Source of the DNA: Gramella sp. Hel_I_59
GTDB lineage: Bacteria; Bacteroidota; Bacteroidia; Flavobacteriales; Flavobacteriaceae
Direction: 5' to 3'
Assembly: GCF_006714895.1 (NCBI RefSeq)
Contig: NZ_VFME01000001.1
Coordinates: forward strand, 186,001-250,000
DNA: 64,000 bases
Numbering within the stretch: position 1 is the stretch's first letter; each line of letters opens with the position of its first letter. The position numbers were made by a program, and so were the translations under genes. Shown one piece after another: positions 1-8,594 of this stretch. The notes beneath the pieces are model-generated. The model made no database searches. It was not told where the DNA came from and saw nothing but the letters and a program-made list of their open reading frames with translations.

Positions 1-1086
1 ATAAGTTCCGTTTTTAATTTTGATCACAACTTCCCCGGGGCCGAGATCGCGGGTAGAATTAATCGCTTCTTGTATTGAAACAAATTCAGCTGACTTATCC
101 TTTGCTACTGTAATTTCTCTATAAGTTTCTTTGACAGAAGAAGAATTGCTGAAAATTTTATCCAGGAAATTTAAACTAAGGTTGAGAGTTTGTTCAAACC
201 AAGGATGCAGCAACCAGAAGGAATGCGGTGAGTTTTCCAGAGTATGTACTTCTGAATAAATATTATTTTTAGACATCAAACTAGTCATGTCGTCACGGCC
301 GGCATGAAATCGAGGATAGGAGCTGTTAATGAATAAAGTTGGCGGTGTTTGTTCGTCTACATATTCTAGCGGAGAAGCTTCCTTCCAAAGTTCAGGTTTC
401 TCCGATTTGGATCCTCCAAACCAAGTCCCGGCCATCCAGCCTTCCTGCGCTTCTGGATGAACAAAAGAAACTACACCGTCTAGATTGATAATCGCCTGAA
501 ACTTATCTGAAATTTTGGCATCACCTGTTTGATAAGTTTCTGAGTCTGGCGTAACGCCAAGTAGCGTAGCCAGTTGTGCACCAGCCGATGCTCCAAGAAC
601 TGCAATTTTATTAGGGTCAATTTGTAAGCTATCAGCGTTTCTACGCATCCATTTGGCCGCACCCTTCAAATCCAGAACTGCTGCAGGATATTCTGCTTCT
701 GTTCCTAAGCGATATGATGCAGTAATTCCCACATATCCATAAAGCGCCAGGTGCTGCGCCATAACTCTTTCGTTTTCCTTACTTCCTGTAAGCCATCCAC
801 CACCATGAATTAAAAGTACCGCCGGATATTTTCGATCCTTAGCATTATTTGGAATGTAGACATCTGCTTTTAGTTCTTTACCGTCAACCGACTTATACAC
901 CACATTCTCCTTGGCAAGAATTCTTTCAGAAGCGATTGTTTCTACAGGTCTTACAAATGGAAAGTCCTTCTTCCACTTTTCGTAAGTAGTTTCAATTGTA
1001 TAGGGTTTGATCTCATGCTTTTCCTGAGCTTGCGAAGGTCTCCCTAATAGGAAAGTTACCAGTATGACTAATAATCCTGATCTCAT
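1..1086 (-). CDS. Alpha/beta-hydrolase fused to CE8 pectin methylesterase (3' end outside window)
   Basis: I translated this gene by hand; it is open across the whole stretch and runs off the left edge. A signal peptide ends near 'SQAQ' (residue about 21). Residues about 40-310 are an alpha/beta-hydrolase of the hormone-sensitive-lipase/BD-FAE type: oxyanion motif HGGGW near 90, nucleophile elbow GASAG near 165, a likely acid in AGRDDM near 262 and a likely catalytic His in SPHSF near 288. From about residue 320 a second domain begins with 'FVSIQEAINS' and 'VVIKIKNGTY', the usual opening of CE8 pectin methylesterases. The ATG overlaps the stop of the CE12 gene upstream by four bases (ATGA). 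It probably removes acetyl or other acyl groups and methyl esters from pectin in the periplasm. The fusion is seen; substrate and partner activity are inferred. Confidence 0.85.
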   Translation of the reverse strand, partial: MRSGLLVILVTFLLGRPSQAQEKHEIKPYTIETTYEKWKKDFPFVRPVETIASERILAKENVVYKSVDGKELKADVYIPNNAKDRKYPAVLLIHGGGWLTGSKENERVMAQHLALYGYVGITASYRLGTEAEYPAAVLDLKGAAKWMRRNADSLQIDPNKIAVLGASAGAQLATLLGVTPDSETYQTGDAKISDKFQAIINLDGVVSFVHPEAQEGWMAGTWFGGSKSEKPELWKEASPLEYVDEQTPPTLFINSSYPRFHAGRDDMTSLMSKNNIYSEVHTLENSPHSFWLLHPWFEQTLNLSLNFLDKIFSNSSSVKETYREITVAKDKSAEFVSIQEAINSTRDLGPGEVVIKIKNGTY

Positions 1087-1877
1087 TTTAATTGTAGTTC
1101 TTTCATAGCATCAAATACGATCTGTGCAACTGCTTTTGCTCCGTCTGGCTGGAAGTGCGTATTATCTTCCTGACCTTCAGGGTACGCTTCATATTTTCCT
1201 GCCGGAAGGTTCATGAAGTAGTTCTTGCTTACATAATCCTGACCTTTTTTAGAAAAATAATCCATGGAACGTTGATTTAAATCAATCATCATCACATCCA
1301 TTTCTTCAGCGATATCTTTAGCAGCCTGATCATATTCTCCATGTACATTTTGTAAATGACCATCCTCCCATGGATAGTTTCTTGCCACTGGCGTAAGTAT
1401 AATTGGGTACGCTCCTTTTTCCCTGGTTTGAGAAACGTATAATCTCAGGAATTCTTTGTAGCCTTCGATGTCTACATAACGTTCGTGTTTTTCTTCTGCG
1501 GCGTCATTATGACCAAATTGCATTAAGACAAGATCATCTTTTTTCAGGTTTTCGAAAACCGATCTCCATCGTCCTTCCTGGAAAAAAGTTCTGGTACTTC
1601 TACCTCCACGTGCTCTATCATCTACAACAGCACTATCTGCTTGAATGACCGCGCTCAATTGTTTAAGACTATCGGAAGCCATGAAAGATTGAAATACCTG
1701 TCCCCAACCCATTACCGGGTATCTTGTTTTCATATAATCTTTCCCTGGATCGTAATCTCCAGAATAATCTGCCATCGTAGAATCACCAATTAAATAAACA
1801 GTTACTTGCTCCTCGTGTGATTGAAAAGCCACCAAGCCAAGACAAATTGCAGATACTAATGCTACTATTTTTTTCAT
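1083..1877 (-). CDS. Rhamnogalacturonan acetylesterase-like SGNH hydrolase (CE12)
   Basis: This is a 264-residue SGNH/GDSL hydrolase with an N-terminal signal peptide. Block I is GDST (Ser33), block III is GHND near residue 122, and block V is DNTH near 240, which supplies the Asp and His of the triad. Length and the motif 'YLIGDSTMADY' match family CE12, whose members remove acetyl groups from rhamnogalacturonan or homogalacturonan. It sits in the enzyme operon five bases after the PL9 gene and overlaps the next gene by four bases, so translation is probably coupled. Deacetylation would open the polymer for the neighbouring lyases. CE12 is well supported; the exact pectin region attacked is inferred. 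Confidence 0.88.
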   Translation of the reverse strand: MKKIVALVSAICLGLVAFQSHEEQVTVYLIGDSTMADYSGDYDPGKDYMKTRYPVMGWGQVFQSFMASDSLKQLSAVIQADSAVVDDRARGGRSTRTFFQEGRWRSVFENLKKDDLVLMQFGHNDAAEEKHERYVDIEGYKEFLRLYVSQTREKGAYPIILTPVARNYPWEDGHLQNVHGEYDQAAKDIAEEMDVMMIDLNQRSMDYFSKKGQDYVSKNYFMNLPAGKYEAYPEGQEDNTHFQPDGAKAVAQIVFDAMKELQLK

Positions 1878-1882
1878 GTTTT

Positions 1883-3097
1883 CTATTTATCTATTTCTAC
1901 TGCGCCTATAAAAGACACGTTAGAATATTTATTTGATTTCTTACTAGGTTTGATCTTTGCCAGCTCGCTAGTTCTTTTCGGTTTCATAAAATCAAGATCT
2001 GGCAGACTTCCATCTTTTTTTCGGACTTTTTCTAATTCCTTAGAATCTACTGAAACAAAATCATCTTCAGATACTTCAAAATCGAACTCCCAGCTATTGT
2101 TTTCCACCAATTCAGATTCACCATTATATTTTCCGTAGTCACCCAGAACAACAGTGTTAAGAAGAACAATTTTTTCGAGACTCAGAGTTTCAGCAAAAGC
2201 GATATTTCGACCATTGCCTGTTGCAGAGCAATTAATGATGGAAACTGTCCCGCGATTACTATTGTGATCGAAACCGTCACTTACATTATCAACCGCGATG
2301 CATCGAAAAAAGGAGGCGTTATGTTTCGTGAGTTTACTATCACTCCCACCGGTTTTAAATCCATTGCCATCACCTTTTCCATTCGTACCATCTTTTAAAA
2401 ATCCGTTTTTAAATGACCAGCAATTTTCATAAATCGTAGTTACATTATCTGCTCCCCTTAGATAGCCATCCCAACCATCATCTGAATTATTCCAGGCGCG
2501 ACATCCTATGAATTTGTTATCTGAGCCCACAGCCATTTTTACGGCAAATCCATCGGCATTTTTCATACTGGAATCGGCGTTGTAGTAGGAATCACAGTTG
2601 AGAATGGTATTTTTTGAAGCATCATCGTCTATTTGCAAACCAGTATCTCTGCATTCTGAAAAACTACAAAACTCAATTAGATTATTATTCCCTCTAATGT
2701 GAAGGCCATTATCGCCAGCTTTAAAAACACGAAACCCTTTGATATGCCAATTATCGGCCTTTAGAACAATGCCCTGATTAGAAGAATCTTCTTCCATAAC
2801 AGAAAAATCAAGAAGTGGTCTTTCCTGGGAAATATCACCAATAAGGTAAATGGTTCCTCCTTCATTTCCTGAGTCATTAATATAAATTCGTTCGTCTAGT
2901 TTATATGTTCCTGCGCTTACAACAATGGAGTCTCCAGGATTGGGATCATCTAGCGCTGCGATCAACTCTTCGGCAGTACTTACCTGGATCAATTTTGTTT
3001 TAGCTTCTGAAGTTTCATTTTTAACCTGTGCAGGTGCCTGAAGGTTATTGCAGGAACTTAGAATAATGGTTGCAAAAATGATGGAAAGTACTTTCAT
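1883..3097 (-). CDS. Pectate lyase family 9 (PL9) lipoprotein
   Basis: The 404-residue product starts with a lipoprotein signal (ILSSC, lipidated Cys near 16) and is otherwise a right-handed parallel beta-helix. The 'NADGFAVKMA' stretch near residue 180 and 'NNSDDGWDG' near 205 are the Asp-rich calcium/catalytic turn typical of PL9 lyases; 'DGNGFKTGG' and 'SDGFDHN' follow as later turns. PL9 enzymes cleave de-esterified homogalacturonan by beta-elimination and leave unsaturated oligogalacturonides. The gene is ten bases downstream of GH43 and five upstream of CE12 in one operon. The lipobox suggests membrane anchoring facing periplasm or cell surface. Other beta-helix families are possible but fit these motifs less well. 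Confidence 0.85.
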   Translation of the reverse strand: MKVLSIIFATIILSSCNNLQAPAQVKNETSEAKTKLIQVSTAEELIAALDDPNPGDSIVVSAGTYKLDERIYINDSGNEGGTIYLIGDISQERPLLDFSVMEEDSSNQGIVLKADNWHIKGFRVFKAGDNGLHIRGNNNLIEFCSFSECRDTGLQIDDDASKNTILNCDSYYNADSSMKNADGFAVKMAVGSDNKFIGCRAWNNSDDGWDGYLRGADNVTTIYENCWSFKNGFLKDGTNGKGDGNGFKTGGSDSKLTKHNASFFRCIAVDNVSDGFDHNSNRGTVSIINCSATGNGRNIAFAETLSLEKIVLLNTVVLGDYGKYNGESELVENNSWEFDFEVSEDDFVSVDSKELEKVRKKDGSLPDLDFMKPKRTSELAKIKPSKKSNKYSNVSFIGAVEIDK

Positions 3098-3107
3098 ATA
3101 TTTTAGC

Positions 3108-4730
3108 CTATTTTGTTATTCTGAAGTATTCCACATCTGCATAACCCCCTCGTTTCGATTCCTGAGTACTTACACTGAAAAGCCCTACTTTGGCGCCAAT
3201 CCATTTCCCAGGTTGTGCTTTAAAAGGTTTTCCAACCTTGGTGAAATCTTTACCATTTTCACTGTAACTGAACTGGCACATTGCATCTGGGGCACTAACC
3301 TCAACGCGAAAAATGACTTCATTTGTAGCAATTCTTTCTTCAATAATTCTAATTTCTTCCGCTCCATCAATCGCATTGATTGCTTCTGTCTGTTTTATGA
3401 TATATCCCTCAGCATCATGAGTTAGTGTTAATGTAGCATAATCCATTCCCATGATAATAAGTCCTGCACTTTTACCTTTGTCAGCTTCTTGCGGAAATAA
3501 TTTAAGTTTTGTAGTCACTGTAAAATCTGGGGCAGGGAATTTCTGCAAAAGTAGATTCGGAGTCATCCAAAGATTTTGATAGTCATCCTGAACCTTTATC
3601 GAAAATAATCTCAGATAATCCTTTCCCGGTAATTTTGCATGCCACACTACTTGCGGGTTGGCCTGCCATTGCCATTGTAGACCCAGGCTATCAGCCTCAA
3701 ATTCGGTACTTTCCCTCGGAGTTACTATAGGATAATCTTTTCCAACATTTGGTTTTTCGTGTGTTTTAACCGGTTCTCCAATACCGTTTCCATCCAGATC
3801 CTCACCCATCACCGGCCAATCATTTTCCCATATCATAGGCTGTAAATGCACAATGCGACCGTAAGCATCAACATCCTGAAAATGGTAGAACCAGTCTTCT
3901 CCTTCCGGTGTTTCCACCCATGCACCCTGATGCGGACCATTAATGGATGTTGTTCCCTGTTCCAGCACTACTTTCTCATCATAGGGACCGTATATATCTT
4001 TCGATCTTAATATAAGCTGCCATCCTGTAGCAACTCCGCCGGCAGGAGCGAAGATGTAGTAATATCCATTTCTCTTATAAAATTTTGAACCTTCTACAGT
4101 TGGATGAGCATCATGCCCGTCAAAAACATGCCTACCTGCATCAAGAACTTTGGTTCCTTCCTCATTCATTTTATTCACTGTAAGGAGGCTTTTTACTCCG
4201 GCACGACTACCTGCGTAAGCGTGAACCAGATAAGCCTTACCATCTTCATCCCAGAGCGGAGAAGGATCTATAAGTCCTTTTCCTTCCATTACCAGAACCG
4301 GATTTTCCCAGTTTCCTTTAGGATCGCTGGTTTTCACCATATAGATGCCAAAATCGGGATCTCCCCAGTAAATATATAATTCGTTGTTGTGTGTTCTAAT
4401 GCTTGGTGCCCAAACTCCGTTTCCATGCTGCGGAACTTCAAAAGTTTGAGTAGGAACTTGCTTTGGAAGGGCGTAGTTGATCAATTTCCAGTTCACCATG
4501 TCCTTCGAATGCAGAATTGGCAATCCCGGCGAAGTATTAAAACTGGAAGCGGTCATATAATAATCATCACCTATTCTCGCGACATCAGGGTCTGAATAAT
4601 CTGCGTGCAAAATCGGGTTGGTATAAGTACCATCTCCATTATCAGCAATCCAGACTTTAGAAGTATGCTCCTTTTGCTGAGCAGCAAGGGATACCGAAAT
4701 AACTAATATGAAGTAATTGAAAAAACGCAT
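3108..4730 (-). CDS. GH43 family glycosidase with C-terminal beta-sandwich
   Basis: This 540-residue secreted protein has a signal peptide ending near 'SLAAQQ', then a five-bladed GH43 beta-propeller. 'YSDPDVAR' near residue 48 carries the general-base Asp, and 'LIDPSPLWDEDG' near 155 carries the second acidic residue. 'INGPHQGAW' near 263 is the third active-site segment, and 'GRIVHLQPM' follows. Residues from about 345 form a beta-sandwich ending in 'GGYADVEYFRI', as in GH43 enzymes with an added C-terminal domain. GH43 enzymes of pectin loci usually release arabinose, galactose or xylose from side chains; which one here cannot be told. It lies between GH105 and PL9 in the enzyme operon with short gaps. 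Confidence 0.85.
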   Translation of the reverse strand: MRFFNYFILVISVSLAAQQKEHTSKVWIADNGDGTYTNPILHADYSDPDVARIGDDYYMTASSFNTSPGLPILHSKDMVNWKLINYALPKQVPTQTFEVPQHGNGVWAPSIRTHNNELYIYWGDPDFGIYMVKTSDPKGNWENPVLVMEGKGLIDPSPLWDEDGKAYLVHAYAGSRAGVKSLLTVNKMNEEGTKVLDAGRHVFDGHDAHPTVEGSKFYKRNGYYYIFAPAGGVATGWQLILRSKDIYGPYDEKVVLEQGTTSINGPHQGAWVETPEGEDWFYHFQDVDAYGRIVHLQPMIWENDWPVMGEDLDGNGIGEPVKTHEKPNVGKDYPIVTPRESTEFEADSLGLQWQWQANPQVVWHAKLPGKDYLRLFSIKVQDDYQNLWMTPNLLLQKFPAPDFTVTTKLKLFPQEADKGKSAGLIIMGMDYATLTLTHDAEGYIIKQTEAINAIDGAEEIRIIEERIATNEVIFRVEVSAPDAMCQFSYSENGKDFTKVGKPFKAQPGKWIGAKVGLFSVSTQESKRGGYADVEYFRITK

Positions 4731-4744
4731 TAAAGTTAATTTGA

Positions 4745-6004
4745 TTATCTGTCTAGTTGTAGACTAGCTAGAATAAATGGCCCTGTACCTTTAGGATCGT
4801 TGCTGCGAATTTCTTCATTCACATAATATTCGTACGAAGCGTCGCGATAAGGATCACCACCAAGTCCGGCCACTGCACAAACCTGGTTTAGATTTACCAA
4901 GCCATCCTCTTCAACAGTAATCAGATTTTTCAGTATACCGTCATAAGCTTTTTCTGCTACATTCATATACTTTTGAGGCAGGTAGCCTTTTTTCGCTGCT
5001 TTGGCGAACGTATAACTAAACATCGCTGTACCTGAGGCTTCTAGGTAATTTCCATCTCTATCTCCCTGGTCAAGAACCTGATACCAAAGTCCGGATTCCA
5101 TATCCTGATATTTCACTAAAGCTTCAGCAAAGCGATTCAAATAGCCTATCAGCTTATCACGCCCCTCGTGATCTTCCGGAAGATAATCTAATACATCTAC
5201 CAGTGCCATACCATACCAACCCATAGCTCTGGACCAGAAATTTGGCGAAGTCCCTGTTTGTTCATTTGCCCATTTTTGTTTTTTACTGGAATCCCAGCCA
5301 TGGTACAATAATCCTGTTTCAGGATCGTAAGCAAACTGCTGAATAAGGTCAAATTGCTTTATGATATCATCATAAGCTTCTTCGGCTTCCTCTCCTTCGC
5401 TATACATTTTCGTATAATGAGCATAAAATGGATGCGCCATATAGAGTCCATCCAACCACATTTGTTCCGTATAGCGTTCTTTGTGCCACATACCACCTTC
5501 TTTTGTGCGTGGTTGCGTGTCGATCTGACTTCTAAGAAGTATCAAAGCGTCCATAAAACGCTCTTCTTTAGTTTTGGGATAAAGAAAAAGCAAGGAGTTT
5601 CCAGAGTTTAGCATATCGAGGTTTTGATCACTTAACTTGTAAGTTCTAATATCGCCATCCTTCTTGATCATGGTATCAGCATAGTTATAGATATACTGGT
5701 AGTAACGCTCATCCCCGGTTTTTTCAAACACTTCCTGAGCAGCTTTTAGCACCAAACCATTCGTGTAGCTCCATTTTGGTTTATCTCGAAAATCCAGTTT
5801 GGATGCTTCAGGAAATCTTTCCATTTCTGAAAGCATCATTCTCTCAGACCATTTCAAGTTTTCCGGAATACCTTTTTCCTGATTCTTTTCTGCTGAAGCG
5901 ATTTCCTTTTTTTGTCTGTCACCATTATGTTTACAGCCAACAAAGCAAATCGCCATCAACAAAAGGATGAAACTAAAATGTAATTTATGAGTCAGGATTT
6001 TCAT
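4745..6004 (-). CDS. GH105 unsaturated galacturonyl/rhamnogalacturonyl hydrolase
   Basis: A 419-residue lipoprotein (signal ending CFVGC) with the (alpha/alpha)6-barrel signatures of GH88/GH105. 'QMWLDGLYMAHPF' near residue 183 holds the catalytic Asp of YteR/YesR enzymes, 'FWSRAMGWYGMALVD' lies near 260, and the closing part has 'LEASGTAMFSY' and 'GTGPFILA'. These enzymes hydrate the double bond left by lyases and release 4,5-unsaturated galacturonate from oligosaccharide ends. That matches the PL1, PL9 and kduI/kduD genes in this locus. It follows the DUF4861 gene after five bases. The family is clear; preference for unsaturated GalA-GalA rather than GalA-Rha is inferred from context, because no rhamnose genes are visible. 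Confidence 0.9.
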   Translation of the reverse strand: MKILTHKLHFSFILLLMAICFVGCKHNGDRQKKEIASAEKNQEKGIPENLKWSERMMLSEMERFPEASKLDFRDKPKWSYTNGLVLKAAQEVFEKTGDERYYQYIYNYADTMIKKDGDIRTYKLSDQNLDMLNSGNSLLFLYPKTKEERFMDALILLRSQIDTQPRTKEGGMWHKERYTEQMWLDGLYMAHPFYAHYTKMYSEGEEAEEAYDDIIKQFDLIQQFAYDPETGLLYHGWDSSKKQKWANEQTGTSPNFWSRAMGWYGMALVDVLDYLPEDHEGRDKLIGYLNRFAEALVKYQDMESGLWYQVLDQGDRDGNYLEASGTAMFSYTFAKAAKKGYLPQKYMNVAEKAYDGILKNLITVEEDGLVNLNQVCAVAGLGGDPYRDASYEYYVNEEIRSNDPKGTGPFILASLQLDR

Positions 6005-6009
6005 TAAAA

Positions 6010-7011
6010 TTATTTTAAGGTATTGGAATTCAATTCTTCAAGAACTTCGGCTACATGCGTTTTAAATTCATCTTCGCTGGTAATTCCGTCTTTTTCCTGT
6101 TCCCATGCGGCCAGAAAATAATAAGTAATGGTTTTTGTAGTTGGTTTGAAAATTACCAGGTGATCATCTGTGCCTTCAATCTGGCGATCCAACTGCTTCG
6201 TTTTGTAGAAAAGTGCCATTCCAAGATTGTCTTGATCGTTCACCAATGTTTGCGCTCCATAATTCGCAATGTATGCCCACTCTCCATTATCGCTTGTCCC
6301 GGTCATAAGCTCAGGTCCGTGTTTTACAATTCCCGTAGTAAGACCTGTGATTTCCTTAGAAGGAGTTAGTTCAGCCTTCGTAAATCTTCCCTCAGGAAAG
6401 ATACTTAAACTCGCTTCAAGATCTATCGTATCCGTACCCGTGCTCCAGCCTTCATAATTGATCGAAACAGTAGAGCTTCCTTCAGAATTATTAACTCTAG
6501 CCTTCGTGTTATTTACATTTCTGAAATGTGCAACGGTGTCATTCATATACCTTCCATAACCACCAATTCCCATTGATTTTCCAGCCTTAAGAATATCCTG
6601 ACCCCAATCTGCATTTTCATGATAAGAATCAAATCCATCCTGGCCAACAAAAGGTAAAACAAGTGTGTCAACCTTTTTTCCGAAGATATCTATAGCATTT
6701 CGCCAATCCAGATAAAGTCTGTAACCAACTTGCTGATTCTCCCAACCCGGACCTTCATAGCGAATATACCAGGAGTGGTCTGTATGCTCTTGCGGCACTT
6801 CCAGACTCTCAACATTTTTAAATTCTCCGTTCATATATTCACGCCCTTCCCATTGTCCACCTTCTTTTACTGAAATTTCAGCATAAGTTTTCTGAGAATT
6901 TGAATTCTGACTGCTAGTTTGAGAATCTGCTGCTACATTTTTTTCCTTATTCTCCTGTTTACAGGATATGACCGAAATAGCTACCAGAACCGGAATTAAA
7001 TATCTTTTCAT
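6010..7011 (-). CDS. DUF4861-family lipoprotein
   Basis: The 333-residue product begins with a lipoprotein signal (SVISC) and a Ser/Asn/Gln-rich linker, then a globular beta-rich domain. The features 'DHSWYIRYEGPGWENQQ', 'YRLYLDWRNAIDIFGK', 'SYHENADWGQDILK' and a final 'YYFLAAWEQEKDGI' are those of DUF4861 proteins found in uronic-acid polysaccharide loci. I know of no firmly assigned activity for the family. Conserved Trp, Asp and His residues and secretion make a carbohydrate-active role (binding or lyase) plausible. It lies between GH28 (3-base gap) and GH105 (5-base gap) in the pectin enzyme operon, so it is very likely co-expressed with them. Family call is fairly sure; function is unknown. 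Confidence 0.75.
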   Translation of the reverse strand: MKRYLIPVLVAISVISCKQENKEKNVAADSQTSSQNSNSQKTYAEISVKEGGQWEGREYMNGEFKNVESLEVPQEHTDHSWYIRYEGPGWENQQVGYRLYLDWRNAIDIFGKKVDTLVLPFVGQDGFDSYHENADWGQDILKAGKSMGIGGYGRYMNDTVAHFRNVNNTKARVNNSEGSSTVSINYEGWSTGTDTIDLEASLSIFPEGRFTKAELTPSKEITGLTTGIVKHGPELMTGTSDNGEWAYIANYGAQTLVNDQDNLGMALFYKTKQLDRQIEGTDDHLVIFKPTTKTITYYFLAAWEQEKDGITSEDEFKTHVAEVLEELNSNTLK

Positions 7012-7014
7012 AAT

Positions 7015-8442
7015 CTAAAATTCTTTACCGTTAATAGTGGTATTTATAAATTTAATTGGTTCGCAATTTTCGATCTCAAGTGGTGTCTCTGTACTCTTGA
7101 TAGTGACGTTCTTCATTACCACATTTTTAACCGGCTCCTGCTCTCTTCCTTTTATCAAAACTCCATATTCCCCGCCATTTTCAACGCTAATATTTTCTAG
7201 AAATATGTTTTTGATTCTAGGAATATATTCTCCCTCCTGCTTGTCATAAATTCCATAAAAGGTATTGATACGTAATACAGCTTCTTTTACCTGACCTATT
7301 TGAAGATCCTTTACATAAATATCTTCTACAAAACCACCGCGAATGGTATTTGTTTTGATTCTAATAGCGCGATCCAGGTTTGGACTATCCATCGTACAAT
7401 TTCTAACAAACACATTTCGAACTCCAGCAGAAATCTCACTGCCCATCACTACACCGCCATGACCGTCTGCCATTTCGCAGTTCTCGATCACAATATTTTC
7501 ACTTGGAATGTTTACGCGGCGCCCGTCATTGTTACGACCAGATTTAATAGCGATACAATCGTCACCAGTATCAAAAACTGAATTTTTTATATGTACGTTT
7601 CTAGAATATTCAGGATCACAACCATCATTATTAGGTCCATGACTGCGCACTGTTACGCCATCAACCGTTATATTATTACTTTTTATAGGATGTATGATCC
7701 AGAAAGGAGCATTGGTAAAAGTCACTCCTTGAACAAGGATATTTTCACATTCAAATGACTCAAAGAATGTTGGGCGCATTTGGTGATCGGGTCCAAAAAT
7801 TCTTTCTTCTATAGGATTTTGCTCGGCAATCATGTTTCTTAAACGTGGAAGATTGTGATCATCCTGCTGTCTTGCATCATCTTTCTGATAGCCATATTCC
7901 TCTTTTCCAGCCCAGGGCCACCAGTTATCGTTATCTGCCTGACCATTAAAAACACCTTTTCCGGTTACAGCTATATTTTTTTGACCCTTCGCATAAATTA
8001 AAGGAGAATAATTCATTAGTTCCATTCCCTCGTAAGAAGTATGTACCATAGGGAGATATGCCGATTTATCTTCAGTAAATAAGATCTCGGCTCCTTCTGA
8101 AAGATGAAAATTCACATTTGACTTTAAGTGAATGGGACCCGTTAGGTATTTACCTGATGGTACTAAAACTTTCCCACCTCCCTGCTCATTACAGGCATCG
8201 ATGGCTTTTTTAAAAGCTTCGGTATTCAATCTTTTTCCATCGGCAATGGCACCATAATCTCTAACATTAAAAGTTTTATCTTGAAATTGTGGTACCACAA
8301 TGCTTTTGATAATATCATCGGCTTTCTGCCAGGCTTTATCTGAATTGAAATCCTGAGCACCAGCTTTACAGGAAGCCAGCATAAAAATCAACCCAAAAAC
8401 TACTGCGTTGATGATAAAATTAATAATCGTATCTTTTTTCAT
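7015..8442 (-). CDS. GH28 polygalacturonase, lipoprotein
   Basis: A 475-residue GH28 beta-helix enzyme. A signal with lipobox MLASC is followed by 'VRDYGAIADG', the standard GH28 opening. Catalytic segments are present: 'NNDGCDPE' near residue 270, 'DTGDDCIAIKSG' near 290 (paired Asp), 'GHGGVVMGSE' near 325 and 'RIKT' near 358. It hydrolyses alpha-1,4 bonds in homogalacturonan, probably from chain ends as an exo-enzyme, giving saturated galacturonate for the uxaC-uxaB-uxaA branch. It is the first gene of the enzyme operon. A regulator palindrome lies nine bases before its ATG, with a -7-like box next to it, so the operon's control is read at this gene. Confidence 0.92.
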   Translation of the reverse strand: MKKDTIINFIINAVVFGLIFMLASCKAGAQDFNSDKAWQKADDIIKSIVVPQFQDKTFNVRDYGAIADGKRLNTEAFKKAIDACNEQGGGKVLVPSGKYLTGPIHLKSNVNFHLSEGAEILFTEDKSAYLPMVHTSYEGMELMNYSPLIYAKGQKNIAVTGKGVFNGQADNDNWWPWAGKEEYGYQKDDARQQDDHNLPRLRNMIAEQNPIEERIFGPDHQMRPTFFESFECENILVQGVTFTNAPFWIIHPIKSNNITVDGVTVRSHGPNNDGCDPEYSRNVHIKNSVFDTGDDCIAIKSGRNNDGRRVNIPSENIVIENCEMADGHGGVVMGSEISAGVRNVFVRNCTMDSPNLDRAIRIKTNTIRGGFVEDIYVKDLQIGQVKEAVLRINTFYGIYDKQEGEYIPRIKNIFLENISVENGGEYGVLIKGREQEPVKNVVMKNVTIKSTETPLEIENCEPIKFINTTINGKEF

Positions 8443-8450
8443 TCTATAAT

Positions 8451-8472
8451 TGTAATCGATTGCACTAAAATA
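8451..8472 (-). promoter_or_regulatory. LacI-type operator plus -7 box before the GH28 operon
   Basis: On the plus strand the palindrome reads TGTAATCGATTGCA (first 14 bases). The next eight bases read TATTTTAG on the minus strand, one change from the Bacteroidota -7 consensus TAnnTTTG. A TTG lies 21 bases further upstream as a -33 candidate. The operator would cover the transcription start, as expected for repression by LacI-type proteins. The same palindrome stands before the other transcription units of this locus. Confidence 0.75.
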
Positions 8473-8594
8473 GTAAAGCTAATTCAGTTTACACAATAAT
8501 TTGACTTAAAAATTATGGAAGTTGTAAAAATCTAGCTTCTTAGCTATGGAATATGTAGTATGTGAAGGATATATCGAAGGATTCGCAGATGCAG
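8473..8594. other. Non-coding gap between CE8 gene and GH28 promoter
   Basis: This AT-rich stretch separates the stop of the stand-alone CE8 gene from the GH28 promoter. I see no strong terminator hairpin with a T-run, so some read-through from the CE8 gene into the enzyme operon is possible. Confidence 0.4.
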
